DNA of 15,423 nt from Acidobacteriota bacterium (GTDB lineage Bacteria > Acidobacteriota > Terriglobia > Terriglobales > Acidobacteriaceae): the NCBI GenBank assembly GCA_021810175.1, contig JAJZJJ010000014.1, positions 1 through 15,423 on the forward strand, given 5' to 3'. Positions 6,370-14,600 of the stretch are shown piece by piece; positions within the stretch are counted from its first letter, which is position 1; each line of letters starts with the position of its first letter. Below the pieces are notes generated by a model. The model was not told the DNA's origin and made no database searches. It saw only the letters and a list, made by a program, of their open reading frames with translations. The position numbers and the translations under genes were made by a program.

Positions 6370-8379
6370 ATGAATGGATTACCGGAGCACGCGCTGACGT
6401 GTCTCCTGTTTGCGGTGGTTTTCTGGACTCTGCTGGGCCTGGTTGGGCTTGCATCGCGGAGCCTGCGGGTGGTGGCGCGGGTGCTGTTTCCACTGGGGGC
6501 GGCGGCATGTGCCGGAGTTGCTTTGGTGGCAGGCTCGTTCCTGGTGCAGGGCGCTGCGCCACAGACGATGGTGCTTCCGCTGGGACTGCCGGATCTTCCG
6601 TTTCACGTGCGGCTGGATGCCCTTTCCGCGTTCTTTCTGATGTTGCTGGGCATTGCGGGAGCGGGGATTTCGCTCTTTTCATCCGGATATTTCCGCCCCG
6701 GCGACGGGACCACATCGGCGGCGCTGATGGGGCTGGAGTATCACCTTTTCCTGGCCAGCATGGCCGTGGTGATGCTGGCCGATGACGCGTACATCTTTAT
6801 GGTCGCGTGGGAAACCATGGCGCTGAGCTCCTACCTGCTGGTGACAACACAGCACCGCATTCCCGAGATACGCCGTGCCGGATTTCTGTATCTGCTCATG
6901 GCGCATCTGGGCGCGATCTGCATTCTGCTGAGCTTCGGAGTGATGCAGGGGGGGAGCTGGCAATTCACCTTCGACGCGATGCGATCGGCAACGTTGTCGC
7001 CGGTGTGGGCTTCGGTTGCCTTTGCGCTGGCGCTGCTGGGATTCGGCGCGAAGGCAGGGCTGGTTCCGCTGCATGCCTGGCTGCCGGAAGCGCATCCGGC
7101 AGCGCCGTCACCGGTCTCGGCCATGATGAGCGGCCTGATGCTGAAGACGGCGATCTATGGGCTGCTACGTGTGGACTTCGACCTGCTGCACGGCCGTTAC
7201 TGGCAATGGGGGGCGGCGGTGCTGGCGCTGGGCCTGTTCTCGTCGCTGTTTGGAGCCATCTTTGCGGCGGTGCAGACGGACATGAAGCGGCTGCTGGCCT
7301 ACTCGTCCATTGAGAACGTCGGGCTGATCTTCGCAGCCATCGGGCTGGCGATGCTGTTCGGTGCAAGCCATCTGTACCTTTTCGCGGCTCTGGCACTGGC
7401 CGCCGCGCTGATCCACTGCCTGAATCACTCGCTCTTCAAGAGCCTTTTGTTTCTGACGACAGGTTCGGTGCTGCACGCGACGCAGCAGCGCAGCCTGGGC
7501 AAGCTGGGCGGACTGATTCGGCGGATGCCGTGGGTGGCGGTGCTGGCGCTGGTGGGAACGCTGGCGATTGCCGGCCTTCCTCCGCTGAACGGCTTTGTAT
7601 CGGAGTGGCTGCTGCTGCAGTCTTTCCTGTTTACGCCGCGACTGCCGCACCCGTTTCTCAACATGCTTGTCCCGCTGGGCGCCGCGGTGCTGGCGCTGAC
7701 GGTGGCGCTGGCGGCCTACGTCATGGTGAAGTTCTACGGGATCATTTTTCTGGGGCAGCCACGGGAACCGATCCTCGAACATGCGCATGACGCCAACCTG
7801 CTGGAGCGGGCCGGGCTGATGTGGCTCGCAGCCGGCTGTGTGCTGATCGGGGTGGTCCCGAGCATTGCGCTGCGCGCAGCCGGCAAGGTGAGCACGCAGT
7901 TGCTGGGTCAGGCGGTCGCCCCGGTCTCATCGCTGTGGCGGATTGCTCCCGTTGCGCCGCAACAGGCTTCCTACAGCGGGCTGGTGTTTCTGGCGGGCAT
8001 CGCCGCAGTCATTGTGGTGACGTTTCTCCTTGTGCGGTTGCTGGCGCATGGACGCATGCGCCGAACGCCGGCCTGGGACTGCGGCTATCCATGGCAGACG
8101 CCGCGGATGCAGGACACGGCCGAAGGGTTTGGGCAGCCGATCCGCCACATCTTCGGAACGTTTTTTCACATGGAGCGCGAGATGCCCGAGCCCGACGATG
8201 CAGTGCCTCGCTACAGCATCCGGATTGAGGATCGCTTCTGGCGCGTCCTGTATCAGCCTGTGGCGCGCGCAGTGCAGCGCACCGCCGACGCGGTCAGCGT
8301 GCTCCAGGGAGGGCGGCTCTCGGTCTATCTGCTCTTCAGTTTTCTTACTCTGCTGGCGCTGCTGGTATTCGTGCTATGA
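6370..8379 (+). CDS. hyfB: HyfB-like proton-antiporter subunit (NuoL/MrpA family)
   Basis: This large polytopic membrane protein (669 aa from this ATG; E. coli HyfB is about 672) is related to complex I subunit NuoL and would carry out ion translocation. The charged residues of the antiporter channel are present: E148 in AWETM, K228 in FGAKAGLVPLHAWLP, K259 at the end of SGLMLK, K306 in TDMKRLLAYSS and K357 in NHSLFKSLLF. The C-terminal part has the Hyf/Hyc-specific segment WDCGYPWQTPRMQ, absent from NuoL, and a final membrane helix. The start is uncertain. ATG 6370 directly precedes the first hydrophobic stretch but has only a weak GAAG before it; an in-frame TTG at 6337 has AGAAGG 11 bases upstream and would add 11 residues. 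It is the first structural gene after the regulator, and its stop overlaps the next start by four bases. Confidence 0.9.
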   Translation: MNGLPEHALTCLLFAVVFWTLLGLVGLASRSLRVVARVLFPLGAAACAGVALVAGSFLVQGAAPQTMVLPLGLPDLPFHVRLDALSAFFLMLLGIAGAGISLFSSGYFRPGDGTTSAALMGLEYHLFLASMAVVMLADDAYIFMVAWETMALSSYLLVTTQHRIPEIRRAGFLYLLMAHLGAICILLSFGVMQGGSWQFTFDAMRSATLSPVWASVAFALALLGFGAKAGLVPLHAWLPEAHPAAPSPVSAMMSGLMLKTAIYGLLRVDFDLLHGRYWQWGAAVLALGLFSSLFGAIFAAVQTDMKRLLAYSSIENVGLIFAAIGLAMLFGASHLYLFAALALAAALIHCLNHSLFKSLLFLTTGSVLHATQQRSLGKLGGLIRRMPWVAVLALVGTLAIAGLPPLNGFVSEWLLLQSFLFTPRLPHPFLNMLVPLGAAVLALTVALAAYVMVKFYGIIFLGQPREPILEHAHDANLLERAGLMWLAAGCVLIGVVPSIALRAAGKVSTQLLGQAVAPVSSLWRIAPVAPQQASYSGLVFLAGIAAVIVVTFLLVRLLAHGRMRRTPAWDCGYPWQTPRMQDTAEGFGQPIRHIFGTFFHMEREMPEPDDAVPRYSIRIEDRFWRVLYQPVARAVQRTADAVSVLQGGRLSVYLLFSFLTLLALLVFVL

Positions 8380-9341
8380 GGACCATTGCAGCGGCAGAAC
8401 AAGTCGGAGAGGTGATGCTGGCGATCGGCATCGCGCCGCTGTTTACGGGATGGATTGCGCAGTGCCGCGCGTGGCTGCAGAATCGCACAGCGCCTCCGCT
8501 CCTGCAGCCCTATCGAATGCTGTGCAAGCTGTTCGCCAAGGATGCGGCGCTGGCGGAGAACGCATCGCCTCTGTTCAGGTCCACGCCTTATATTCTGTTT
8601 GGCACGATGGCGCTGGCCGCGGGAATCATTCCCTCGGTCGCAACGGACCTGCCATTTGCGCACGCGGCCGACGCCATTGCCCTGATCGGCCTGTTCGCGA
8701 CGGCGCGCGTCTTCCTTTCGCTGGCGGCCATGGATATCGGAACGGCATTCGGCAGCATGGGCGCGCGGCGGGAGATGATGATCGGTTTCCTGGCTGAGCC
8801 CGCTCTGCTGATGGTGCTGTTCAACGCATTTTTGCTCTTCGGCAGCACGGCTCTGCCTCGCCTTGTGGACAGCTATGCCAGCCATCCGGGGGTACTGGAC
8901 CCCAGCGTAATCTTCGCCGCAGTGGCCTTTCTGATGGTGTTGCTGGCGGAGAACGCGCGCATTCCCATCGACAATCCGACAACGCATCTGGAACTGACGA
9001 TGATTCACGAGGCGATGTTGCTGGAATATTCGGCGCGCCATCTGGCCCTGATGGAATGGGCATCCAGCCTGAAGCTGCTGAATTATGCCTGCATCGGCTT
9101 TGCACTTTTTCTGCCGTGGGGGATCGCGATTCATGGGGCCAGCGGAGCCGGCGCGCTGACGATCGCGCTGGCGGCGCTGCTGGTCAAGCTGATCGGCGCC
9201 GGGGCCGCGCTGGCGCTCATTGAGTCTCTCTCGGCCAAGCTGCGGCTCTTCCGCGCGCCGGAGTACCTGGCCATCGCCTTCCTGATGGCTGTTCTGGGAC
9301 TGCTGGTTCACCTGCTGCTGGGGGCGGGTACTCATGCTTAA
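8376..9341 (+). CDS. hyfC: HyfC-like membrane subunit (NuoH family)
   Basis: This 321-aa membrane protein is homologous to NuoH/HycD and forms the junction between the peripheral arm and the proton-pumping subunits in the complex I superfamily. Family blocks are clear: PPLLQPYRMLCKLFAKD (40-56), DIGTAFGSMGARREM (120-134) followed by the GFLAEP helix, and the charged segment ENARIPIDNPTTHLELTM (192-209) continuing into HEAMLLEYS. The acidic residues there (E192, D199, E206, E212, E217) correspond to the NuoH/HycD proton-entry and quinone-side loop. About eight membrane helices are expected. It overlaps hyfB by ATGA, suggesting translational coupling, and overlaps the next gene by eight bases. 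Length agrees with E. coli HyfC. Confidence 0.92.
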   Translation: MRTIAAAEQVGEVMLAIGIAPLFTGWIAQCRAWLQNRTAPPLLQPYRMLCKLFAKDAALAENASPLFRSTPYILFGTMALAAGIIPSVATDLPFAHAADAIALIGLFATARVFLSLAAMDIGTAFGSMGARREMMIGFLAEPALLMVLFNAFLLFGSTALPRLVDSYASHPGVLDPSVIFAAVAFLMVLLAENARIPIDNPTTHLELTMIHEAMLLEYSARHLALMEWASSLKLLNYACIGFALFLPWGIAIHGASGAGALTIALAALLVKLIGAGAALALIESLSAKLRLFRAPEYLAIAFLMAVLGLLVHLLLGAGTHA

Positions 9342-9999
9342 GTCGCATTTCGCCATGCAACTGCTGCAGTTGCTGGCTGCCGGTCTGCTGCTGATCTCCT
9401 TTGCCATGCTCTCGCGCCGGCGGACCCAGCGGCTGGTAGTGCTGCTTGCCTGGCAGGGAGCGATCCTGTTTGCATCGACCATGCTGGTGGCGTGGGACGC
9501 GAGCCTGAAGGAGCTGTACTTCTCCGCCGCGCTGACGCTGCTGCTGAAGGTGATTGCGCTGCCGTGGATCCTGCATCGGCTGATCCAGCGGCTGGGAGCG
9601 CAGTGGGACAGCGAAACGCTGGTGAATATTCCCGCCACGATGCTAGTGGGCCTGATGCTGGTGATTTTTGCATTCGGACTGGCGCAGCCGATCAGCATGA
9701 TGGCAACGACGATCACTCGCCACACCATCGGGATTGCTCTCGCGGTGATCCTGCTGTCGTTTCTGATGATGATCACGCGGCGCAAGGCGGTGACTCAGGT
9801 GATCGGATTTCTTGCCATGGAGAATGGTCTGTTCTTTGCCGCAACGAGTGCAACCTACGGCATGCCCATGGTGATCGAGCTGGGCATCGCGCTCGATCTC
9901 CTGGTGGCGGTTTTCATTCTCGGAATTTTCTTTTTCCAGATTCGCGAGCAGTTCGACAGCCTCGATCTGCACCATCTGGAAAGCCTGCGGGAGGACTGA
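9334..9999 (+). CDS. hyfE: HyfE-like membrane subunit (NuoK-related)
   Basis: This small, very hydrophobic protein of 221 aa (E. coli HyfE about 216) has roughly six or seven membrane segments. HyfE is typical of hydrogenase-4-type complexes and absent from hydrogenase-3; its C-terminal part resembles NuoK. The segment AMENGLFFAATSATYGMPMVIELGIALDLLVA contains the conserved membrane glutamates E165 in MENGLFF and E180 in VIELG, placed like the NuoK glutamates used in proton transfer. The start at 9334 overlaps the end of hyfC by eight bases and has a G-rich GGGGGCGGG stretch just upstream. Its presence places the cluster with the Hyf/Ehr lineage and argues against the Hyc formate hydrogenlyase type. 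Confidence 0.88.
   Translation: MLKSHFAMQLLQLLAAGLLLISFAMLSRRRTQRLVVLLAWQGAILFASTMLVAWDASLKELYFSAALTLLLKVIALPWILHRLIQRLGAQWDSETLVNIPATMLVGLMLVIFAFGLAQPISMMATTITRHTIGIALAVILLSFLMMITRRKAVTQVIGFLAMENGLFFAATSATYGMPMVIELGIALDLLVAVFILGIFFFQIREQFDSLDLHHLESLRED
9989..9995 (+). promoter_or_regulatory. Ribosome binding site that fixes the hyfF start
   Basis: GGGAGGA sits three bases before the ATG at 9999, inside the last codons of hyfE. The open frame continues far upstream, so this site and the TGATG stop/start overlap with hyfE decide the start. Confidence 0.7.
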
Positions 10000-11450
10000 T
10001 GGTATTGCTGCTGGTGATCGGATTGCCGATGGCAGGCACGCTGCTGCTGGCTGTGACGGGAGCGCGGCGATTTGCCGCGGAACTGAATGCAGCGGTGAGC
10101 CTGGCGACGCTGGTTGCAGCGGCTGTGCTGGTAGTGCGGGTGATCCGGCACGGACCCATGCTGGTCTGGAACGACCAGTTCTTCGTGGACCCGTTCAATG
10201 TCTTCCTCGTGGCGCTGACGGCCTTCGTCGGTTTTACCACGGCACTTTTTTCACGGCCCTACATGCGGATCGAGCAGGACCATGGCCGCCTGAACCCCCT
10301 GCGGCTGCGTCTGTACCACAGCATGTATCAGCTGTTTATGGCGGCCATGCTGCTGGCGTTGCTGACGAATAATATGGGGCTGCTGTGGGTGGCCATGGAA
10401 GCGGCGACACTCTCGACGGTGCTGCTGGTGTCGCTCTATCGAACTCGAGCGAGCCTGGAGGCGGCGTGGAAATACTTCATCCTGTGCGGAGTGGGGATCG
10501 CCCAGGCGCTCTTCGGCACCATACTCCTGTACCTCGCCGCGGAGAAAACGCTGGGGAGCCAGGGCATGACCGCTCTGCTGTGGACGCATCTGGACGCGGT
10601 GAAAACGCATCTTGAGCCGCGTGTTCTGGGTCTTGCGTTTGTATTTCTGCTGGTGGGCTACGGCACGAAAGTGGGTCTCGCTCCGCTCAACAGCTGGCTG
10701 CCCGATGCTCATGCAGAAGGCCCGACGCCGGTTTCGGCCGTGCTCTCAGGCCTGCTGCTGAACGTGGCGCTGTATGCAGTGATCCGCTGCAAGGTGCTGG
10801 TGGAGGGCTCCATCGGTCCTGCGGTTCCGGGTCGAATGCTGATGGCTTTCGGATTGGTGTCGGCGCTGCTGGCGGCGTTCTTTTTGTGGCGGCAGCGCGA
10901 TATCAAGCGGTTGTTTGCCTATTCTTCGATCGAGCATATGGGCATCATCACCTTTGCATTCGGCATTGGCGGGCCCATCGCCAATTTTGCGGCACTGCTG
11001 CACATGACGGTACATTCGCTCACCAAATCGTCGATTTTCTTCTCCGCCGGGCATGCGTCGCAGACCGCCGGCAGTCAGCGGATGGAGGACATTCGCGGTC
11101 TGGCGGCGGTGAGCCCAACGGTCGGCTGGGGATTAATGCTGGGTGCAATTGCGATTCTCGGGATGCCGCCTTTTGGCGTTTTCTCCAGCGAATTTCTGAT
11201 CCTGACTACGGCCATGCGGGATCATCCCTGGACCACGCCCGTGCTGCTGCTGGCTCTGGGTGTGGCCTTCGCGGCTATTTTCAGCAAGGTGCAGCCGATG
11301 GTGTTCGGACAGAGTCCGTCAGCGTCGCTCTCGCGCTCGCCCGCACTGCTGCCGGTCTTTGTGCACCTCGGCATCGTGTTGATGCTGGGCCTGTATATTC
11401 CACCAGCTCTGGCGGACTGGTATCGCGCGGCTGCGCACCTGATTGGATGA
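9999..11450 (+). CDS. hyfF: HyfF-like proton-antiporter subunit (NuoN/NuoM family)
   Basis: This second antiporter-like membrane subunit is 483 aa (E. coli HyfF about 526). Channel residues seen are E134 in WVAMEAATLS, K224 in YGTKVGLAPLNSWLPDAHA, K303 in RDIKRLFAYSSIEHMG and K343 in HSLTKSSIFF. At the position where HyfB has a lysine after the discontinuous helix (SGLMLK), this protein has Asn (SGLLLN). The GTKVGLAPLNSWLPDAH block is diagnostic of the HyfF branch. The start shares one base with the hyfE stop (TGATG), and the stop lies five bases before the next ATG. With HyfB it gives two ion-translocating antiporter units; a HyfD counterpart is absent. Confidence 0.91.
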   Translation: MVLLLVIGLPMAGTLLLAVTGARRFAAELNAAVSLATLVAAAVLVVRVIRHGPMLVWNDQFFVDPFNVFLVALTAFVGFTTALFSRPYMRIEQDHGRLNPLRLRLYHSMYQLFMAAMLLALLTNNMGLLWVAMEAATLSTVLLVSLYRTRASLEAAWKYFILCGVGIAQALFGTILLYLAAEKTLGSQGMTALLWTHLDAVKTHLEPRVLGLAFVFLLVGYGTKVGLAPLNSWLPDAHAEGPTPVSAVLSGLLLNVALYAVIRCKVLVEGSIGPAVPGRMLMAFGLVSALLAAFFLWRQRDIKRLFAYSSIEHMGIITFAFGIGGPIANFAALLHMTVHSLTKSSIFFSAGHASQTAGSQRMEDIRGLAAVSPTVGWGLMLGAIAILGMPPFGVFSSEFLILTTAMRDHPWTTPVLLLALGVAFAAIFSKVQPMVFGQSPSASLSRSPALLPVFVHLGIVLMLGLYIPPALADWYRAAAHLIG

Positions 11451-11454
11451 GGAG

Positions 11455-13002
11455 ATGAGCACAGATTTTTCGCTGCCGACAGAGGACGCCGTACCGTCCA
11501 ACTTGCCGATCGCGCGGATTTCCGTCACGGCCGCCGAGTGGCTGAGCACCACCGCGTGGCTGCACGCGGAAAATGCGCGGCTGCTGTCTTTGTGGGGAAC
11601 GGATGACCGGGACCGGGACGGCTGCTTCCGCATCTATGGCGTCTGGCTGCTGCCGAAACGCGTCATTCTTCTGGAACACAGGATTCTCGATACAGCCCAG
11701 GCATGCTATCCGGGCGTGGCGGATCTTTTTCCGGCGGCTGCGAAAATGCAGCGCGCTGTCCACGACCTGCTGGGCGTTGCTCCCGACACAGGCGACCCAC
11801 GCGGATGGCTGCGGCATGACGGCTGGCCGGAGACGGTGTTTCCGCTGCGGCGGGATTTCAACGGCGCCTCTGAGTTTGCCGTTGCTCCGAAGCCCTATCC
11901 CTTTGTCCAGGTACAGGGCGATGGCGTGCATGAGATCGCCGTTGGTCCGGTACACGCCGGCATCATTGAACCGGGCCACTTCCGTTTTTCGGTCGTTGGC
12001 GAAAAGGTGCTGCGGCTGGAGGAGCGACTGGGTTACACCCACAAGGGCGTGGCAAAGCGCTTCCAGAATCTGCCGCAGCTGGATGGCCACAGGCTGGCGG
12101 CCCGTGTTTCCGGCGACTCGGCCGTGGCATATTCCTGGGCGTGGTGTGCGGCGCTCGAGCCGCTGTGCGAGACCGTTTGCCCACCTCGGGCCGCGAGCCT
12201 GCGGGCTCTGGCGCTCGAGCACGAACGGCTGGCGAATCATCTGGGGGATCTGGGCGCGCTGGGCAACGACGCGGGCTTCGCCTTTGGGCTGACGCAGTTT
12301 TCCGGGCTGAAGGAAGCTTTGCTTCGCGTCAACGCGGAGATCTTCGGAGCTCGCTACCTGATGGACTATGTCGTTCCGGGAGGGGTAGTGCGAGAGGTTC
12401 CCGGACACGCGGTCAGCCGGCTTTGCAGCTTCTACGACCAGCTCGAACCGAGCGTCGCGCAGATGCGCTCGATCTACGACGAGCACGCCGGCATGCAGGA
12501 CCGCTTTCGCCAGACAGGGCGGCTGGAGCAGCCTGTGGCGGAAAGGCTGGGGGCGCTGGGCATGGTGGCCCGGGCGTCAGGCATCTCCTGCGACCTGCGC
12601 AGGGATTTACCGTGGACGCCTTACGATCGTCTTCCAGTGCGCGTGGCGACTCAGGCCAACGGCGACGTGGCGGCGCGTGTTCAGGTGCGTTTCGATGAAA
12701 TTGCCGGGTCGCTGGAGCTCTGTCGGCGCCTCGTGGGGGATTTGCCTGCAGGGCCGGTCCAAAACCCGGTGACAGCGGCCTCTCCGAATCTGCTGGGTGT
12801 GGGCATCATCGAAGGCTGGCGTGGTCCGGTGATGATCGCACTGGAGACAGGCTCGGATGGCGCGATCCGCTGGGCTCACGCCCACGATCCTTCGTGGCAA
12901 AACTGGCCGCTGCTGGAGCGCGCCATTCTGGGGAACATCGTTCCGGATTTCCCGCTGATCAATAAGTCCTTCAACCTGTCCTACAGCGGACAAGACGGGT
13001 GA
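11455..13002 (+). CDS. hyfG: HyfG-like NuoCD fusion subunit lacking the NiFe-site cysteines
   Basis: This large soluble subunit of 515 aa fuses a NuoC-like domain (about 20-125, with a VHDLLGV...GDPRGWLRHDGWPE tail) to a NuoD/HycE-like domain (about 150-515). Family blocks are strong: VGPVHAGIIEPGHFRF, EERLGYTHKGVAKRF, and EHERLANHLGDLGAL followed by GNDAGFAFG. In true [NiFe] hydrogenases the metal is held by RxCGxC and DPCxxC. Here the first motif reads RVSGDS (S219 and S222 in place of Cys) and the second DPSWQN (S480 and N483 in place of Cys), and the C-terminus looks more like NuoD. It cannot bind a NiFe centre in the usual way and is not expected to make or use hydrogen. It matches the Ehr type and could hold a quinone-like or other substrate in the equivalent cavity (inference). 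The ATG at 11455 has GAGGAG directly against it, which is unusually close; TTG 11443 is an alternative start adding four residues. Confidence 0.9.
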   Translation: MSTDFSLPTEDAVPSNLPIARISVTAAEWLSTTAWLHAENARLLSLWGTDDRDRDGCFRIYGVWLLPKRVILLEHRILDTAQACYPGVADLFPAAAKMQRAVHDLLGVAPDTGDPRGWLRHDGWPETVFPLRRDFNGASEFAVAPKPYPFVQVQGDGVHEIAVGPVHAGIIEPGHFRFSVVGEKVLRLEERLGYTHKGVAKRFQNLPQLDGHRLAARVSGDSAVAYSWAWCAALEPLCETVCPPRAASLRALALEHERLANHLGDLGALGNDAGFAFGLTQFSGLKEALLRVNAEIFGARYLMDYVVPGGVVREVPGHAVSRLCSFYDQLEPSVAQMRSIYDEHAGMQDRFRQTGRLEQPVAERLGALGMVARASGISCDLRRDLPWTPYDRLPVRVATQANGDVAARVQVRFDEIAGSLELCRRLVGDLPAGPVQNPVTAASPNLLGVGIIEGWRGPVMIALETGSDGAIRWAHAHDPSWQNWPLLERAILGNIVPDFPLINKSFNLSYSGQDG

Positions 13003-13009
13003 CGCGCGT

Positions 13010-13519
13010 ATGTTCGACGTTCTCTCGCGCATGATGCGCACCGGAATCCTGAGCGAATCTCCGGAAGCGTCTCTGGACGACCTTCAGAAGGGGATCTATC
13101 GCACCGTCGGTCGTGCTCTGGCGATCCGCCAGCTTGACGCGGGTTCCTGCAATGGCTGCGAACTGGAGATTCAGGCGCTGAATAATCCCTACTACAACCT
13201 GGAAGGCCAGGGAATTCATTTCGTTGCAAGTCCGCGCCACGCCGATCTTCTGCTGGTTACCGGACCCGTTTCGGTGAATATGGAAGGGGCCCTGCTTCGG
13301 ACCTTCAATGCCATGCCTGATCCCAAACTCGTGGTTGCCGTGGGCGCCTGCGGCGCCTGCGGCGGCATTTTCGGGCGCAGCTATGCATGCCGAGGCGCGG
13401 TGGCGAATGTGATTCCGGTAGATGTCACCGTGAGCGGCTGCCCGCCGGAGCCGCGAAAGATTTTAGAGGGCATTTTCGAAGCGCTTCGCGCTAAGGGCTC
13501 CTCCGTTACCGAAGGTTGA
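13010..13519 (+). CDS. hyfI: HyfI-like small subunit with [4Fe-4S] N2-type cluster (NuoB family)
   Basis: This 169-aa iron-sulfur protein is homologous to NuoB and HycG/HyfI and carries the cluster nearest the catalytic cavity. The ligand pattern is intact: C47 and C50 in GSCNGCELE, C114 in VGACGACGG and C144 in SGCPPEP. Two extra cysteines (C117, C127) are not expected as ligands. It is clearly shorter than E. coli HyfI or HycG (about 250 aa), lacking their C-terminal extension. It starts seven bases after the hyfG stop and is the last gene of the operon. Electron transfer through this cluster remains possible although the partner subunit has lost its NiFe site. Confidence 0.92.
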   Translation: MFDVLSRMMRTGILSESPEASLDDLQKGIYRTVGRALAIRQLDAGSCNGCELEIQALNNPYYNLEGQGIHFVASPRHADLLLVTGPVSVNMEGALLRTFNAMPDPKLVVAVGACGACGGIFGRSYACRGAVANVIPVDVTVSGCPPEPRKILEGIFEALRAKGSSVTEG

Positions 13520-13804
13520 GCTGGCCGAGTTGAAAAATGTTCGGGCCCGCTCTGCAGACTGGGCGGTAAAATCCGACCAGCGGATATGGCGATTCGGTTT
13601 TTAGACAGGCGAGAGGGAAGGGAGTTGGCCTCTCCTCTTTGAGGGCAGTCGTGGAACGAAATTCTCCCAACCCGGCATATTCAGCGAGGCCCGAACGCGC
13701 TTACGGCAGGGAGATTGCTCAAATCCCCGCGGCAATTGTCATTTCGGGACCTGCTGACTCTGTCGCTGTTCGCCATCTTTCAGGGAGTTGCTGCTAGCAG
13801 ATCC
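13520..13804 (+). other. Non-coding gap between hyf operon and transferase gene
   Basis: No gene is supported in these 285 bases. CGGGCCCG (13542-13549) is a short palindrome, and GAGAGG (13611-13616) can pair with CCTCTC (13629-13634), followed by CTCTTT, which could act as a weak terminator of the hyf-like operon. No convincing promoter pair was found. The frame of the next gene stays open back to a TTG at 13715, but that start has a ribosome site only one base away and codes for a segment without family similarity. Confidence 0.4.
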
Positions 13805-14536
13805 ATGAAGGCGCTGACTCCACTCCAGCTTCTGGAATGCACGCGTCCGGCGGCCAACGCCGGCGTCTGTGAAGTCTGGCTGATCAGTGCAGGCATCGAC
13901 GCCCCGGGACGTAAAACTCTGGAGGGGCTGCTTTCCGAGGACGAGCGCAGCCGCGCCGGCCGGTTTCGATTCGAGGAGGATCGCGCGCGATTCGTCGTCG
14001 CTCGAGGAGCCCTGCGCTGGATTCTTGCTTCCTGGTGTTCCGTTCCCGCTGACTGTATCCAGTTTCGACAGGGGAAACACGGCAAACCCGAGCTGCTGAC
14101 CCCATCCGCGTCCGTGGAGTTCAATGTTTCGCATTCCGGCGAGTACGCGATGATTGCTGTCACTTCGGGCACAGAATGCGGGGCGGATATCGAGGTGGAG
14201 CGGCCAGGCATGAGCGAGGGGCTGATTGCCGCGAAGTATTTCTGTCGGCAGGAGGTGGAATGGCTCTCGCATACCGATGCGGGCTTCGTTCGTCTGTGGG
14301 CCACGAAAGAGGCAGTCATCAAGGCGCTGGGCGGCGGGTTGACCATTCCTCTGTGTGACTTCGATGTGACCGGTGTACTGGAGGGCCGAACATCCACCGT
14401 GACGATTGCGACCGGGGATCCGGCCCCCCGGACACTCTGGTTGAGCGAAATCCAGGCGCCGCCGGGCTATGCGGCCGCAATCGCTACGTTGAGCGAAAGA
14501 CGGATTGTCGCGGGAAATTGCAGACTGCGATCATGA
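13805..14536 (+). CDS. Sfp-type 4'-phosphopantetheinyl transferase
   Basis: This 243-aa enzyme would transfer the phosphopantetheine arm from coenzyme A to a serine of carrier domains, turning apo carrier proteins into the active form. Length fits the two-lobed Sfp/Gsp group (about 220-250) and not the short AcpS type. Motifs run in order: GKHGKPEL (90-97), FNVSHSGEY with H110, GADIEVE with magnesium ligands D128 and E130, and LWATKEAVIKALG with W165, K168, E169 and K173. The start is chosen at the first ATG matching the usual N-terminal length; its nearest GGGAG is 17 bases upstream, so translation may be weak or the start may differ (TTG 13715 would add 30 residues). It sits 196 bases before an NRPS gene in the same direction and is its probable activating enzyme. 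Confidence 0.87.
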   Translation: MKALTPLQLLECTRPAANAGVCEVWLISAGIDAPGRKTLEGLLSEDERSRAGRFRFEEDRARFVVARGALRWILASWCSVPADCIQFRQGKHGKPELLTPSASVEFNVSHSGEYAMIAVTSGTECGADIEVERPGMSEGLIAAKYFCRQEVEWLSHTDAGFVRLWATKEAVIKALGGGLTIPLCDFDVTGVLEGRTSTVTIATGDPAPRTLWLSEIQAPPGYAAAIATLSERRIVAGNCRLRS

Positions 14537-14600
14537 ATCGCAAAGGCATCCAGCCGGTTGTGGGAATCGGTCGACGGCAATTCTCTGCGTGACGAGCACA

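Noticed and set aside
8325..9785. 486-codon open frame on the - strand
   Set aside because: It is opposite hyfC and hyfE. The protein is full of Gln/Arg/His runs, the expected complement of Leu/Ala-rich membrane protein codons.
9492..9998. Upstream extension of the hyfF frame
   Set aside because: The frame is open, but the translation is Asp/Gly/His-rich and is the shadow of hyfE. The membrane protein begins at 9999 behind GGGAGGA.
6370..11450. Complex I (nuo) or Mrp antiporter operon
   Set aside because: The hyfB-C-E-F-G-I order, the HyfE protein, the WDCGY segment in the HyfB tail and the NuoCD fusion point to the hydrogenase-4 lineage; nuoA, nuoJ, nuoE-G and mrpE-G are absent.
11443..13519. 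Calling the complex a functional hydrogenase-4 or formate hydrogenlyase
   Set aside because: Overall similarity invites that name, but all four NiFe-ligand cysteines are missing from the large subunit and there are no formate dehydrogenase or maturation genes.
13530..13572. TTGAAA and TAAAAT as a promoter for the transferase gene
   Set aside because: The two boxes are 31 bases apart, far from the 16-18 needed for a sigma-70 promoter.
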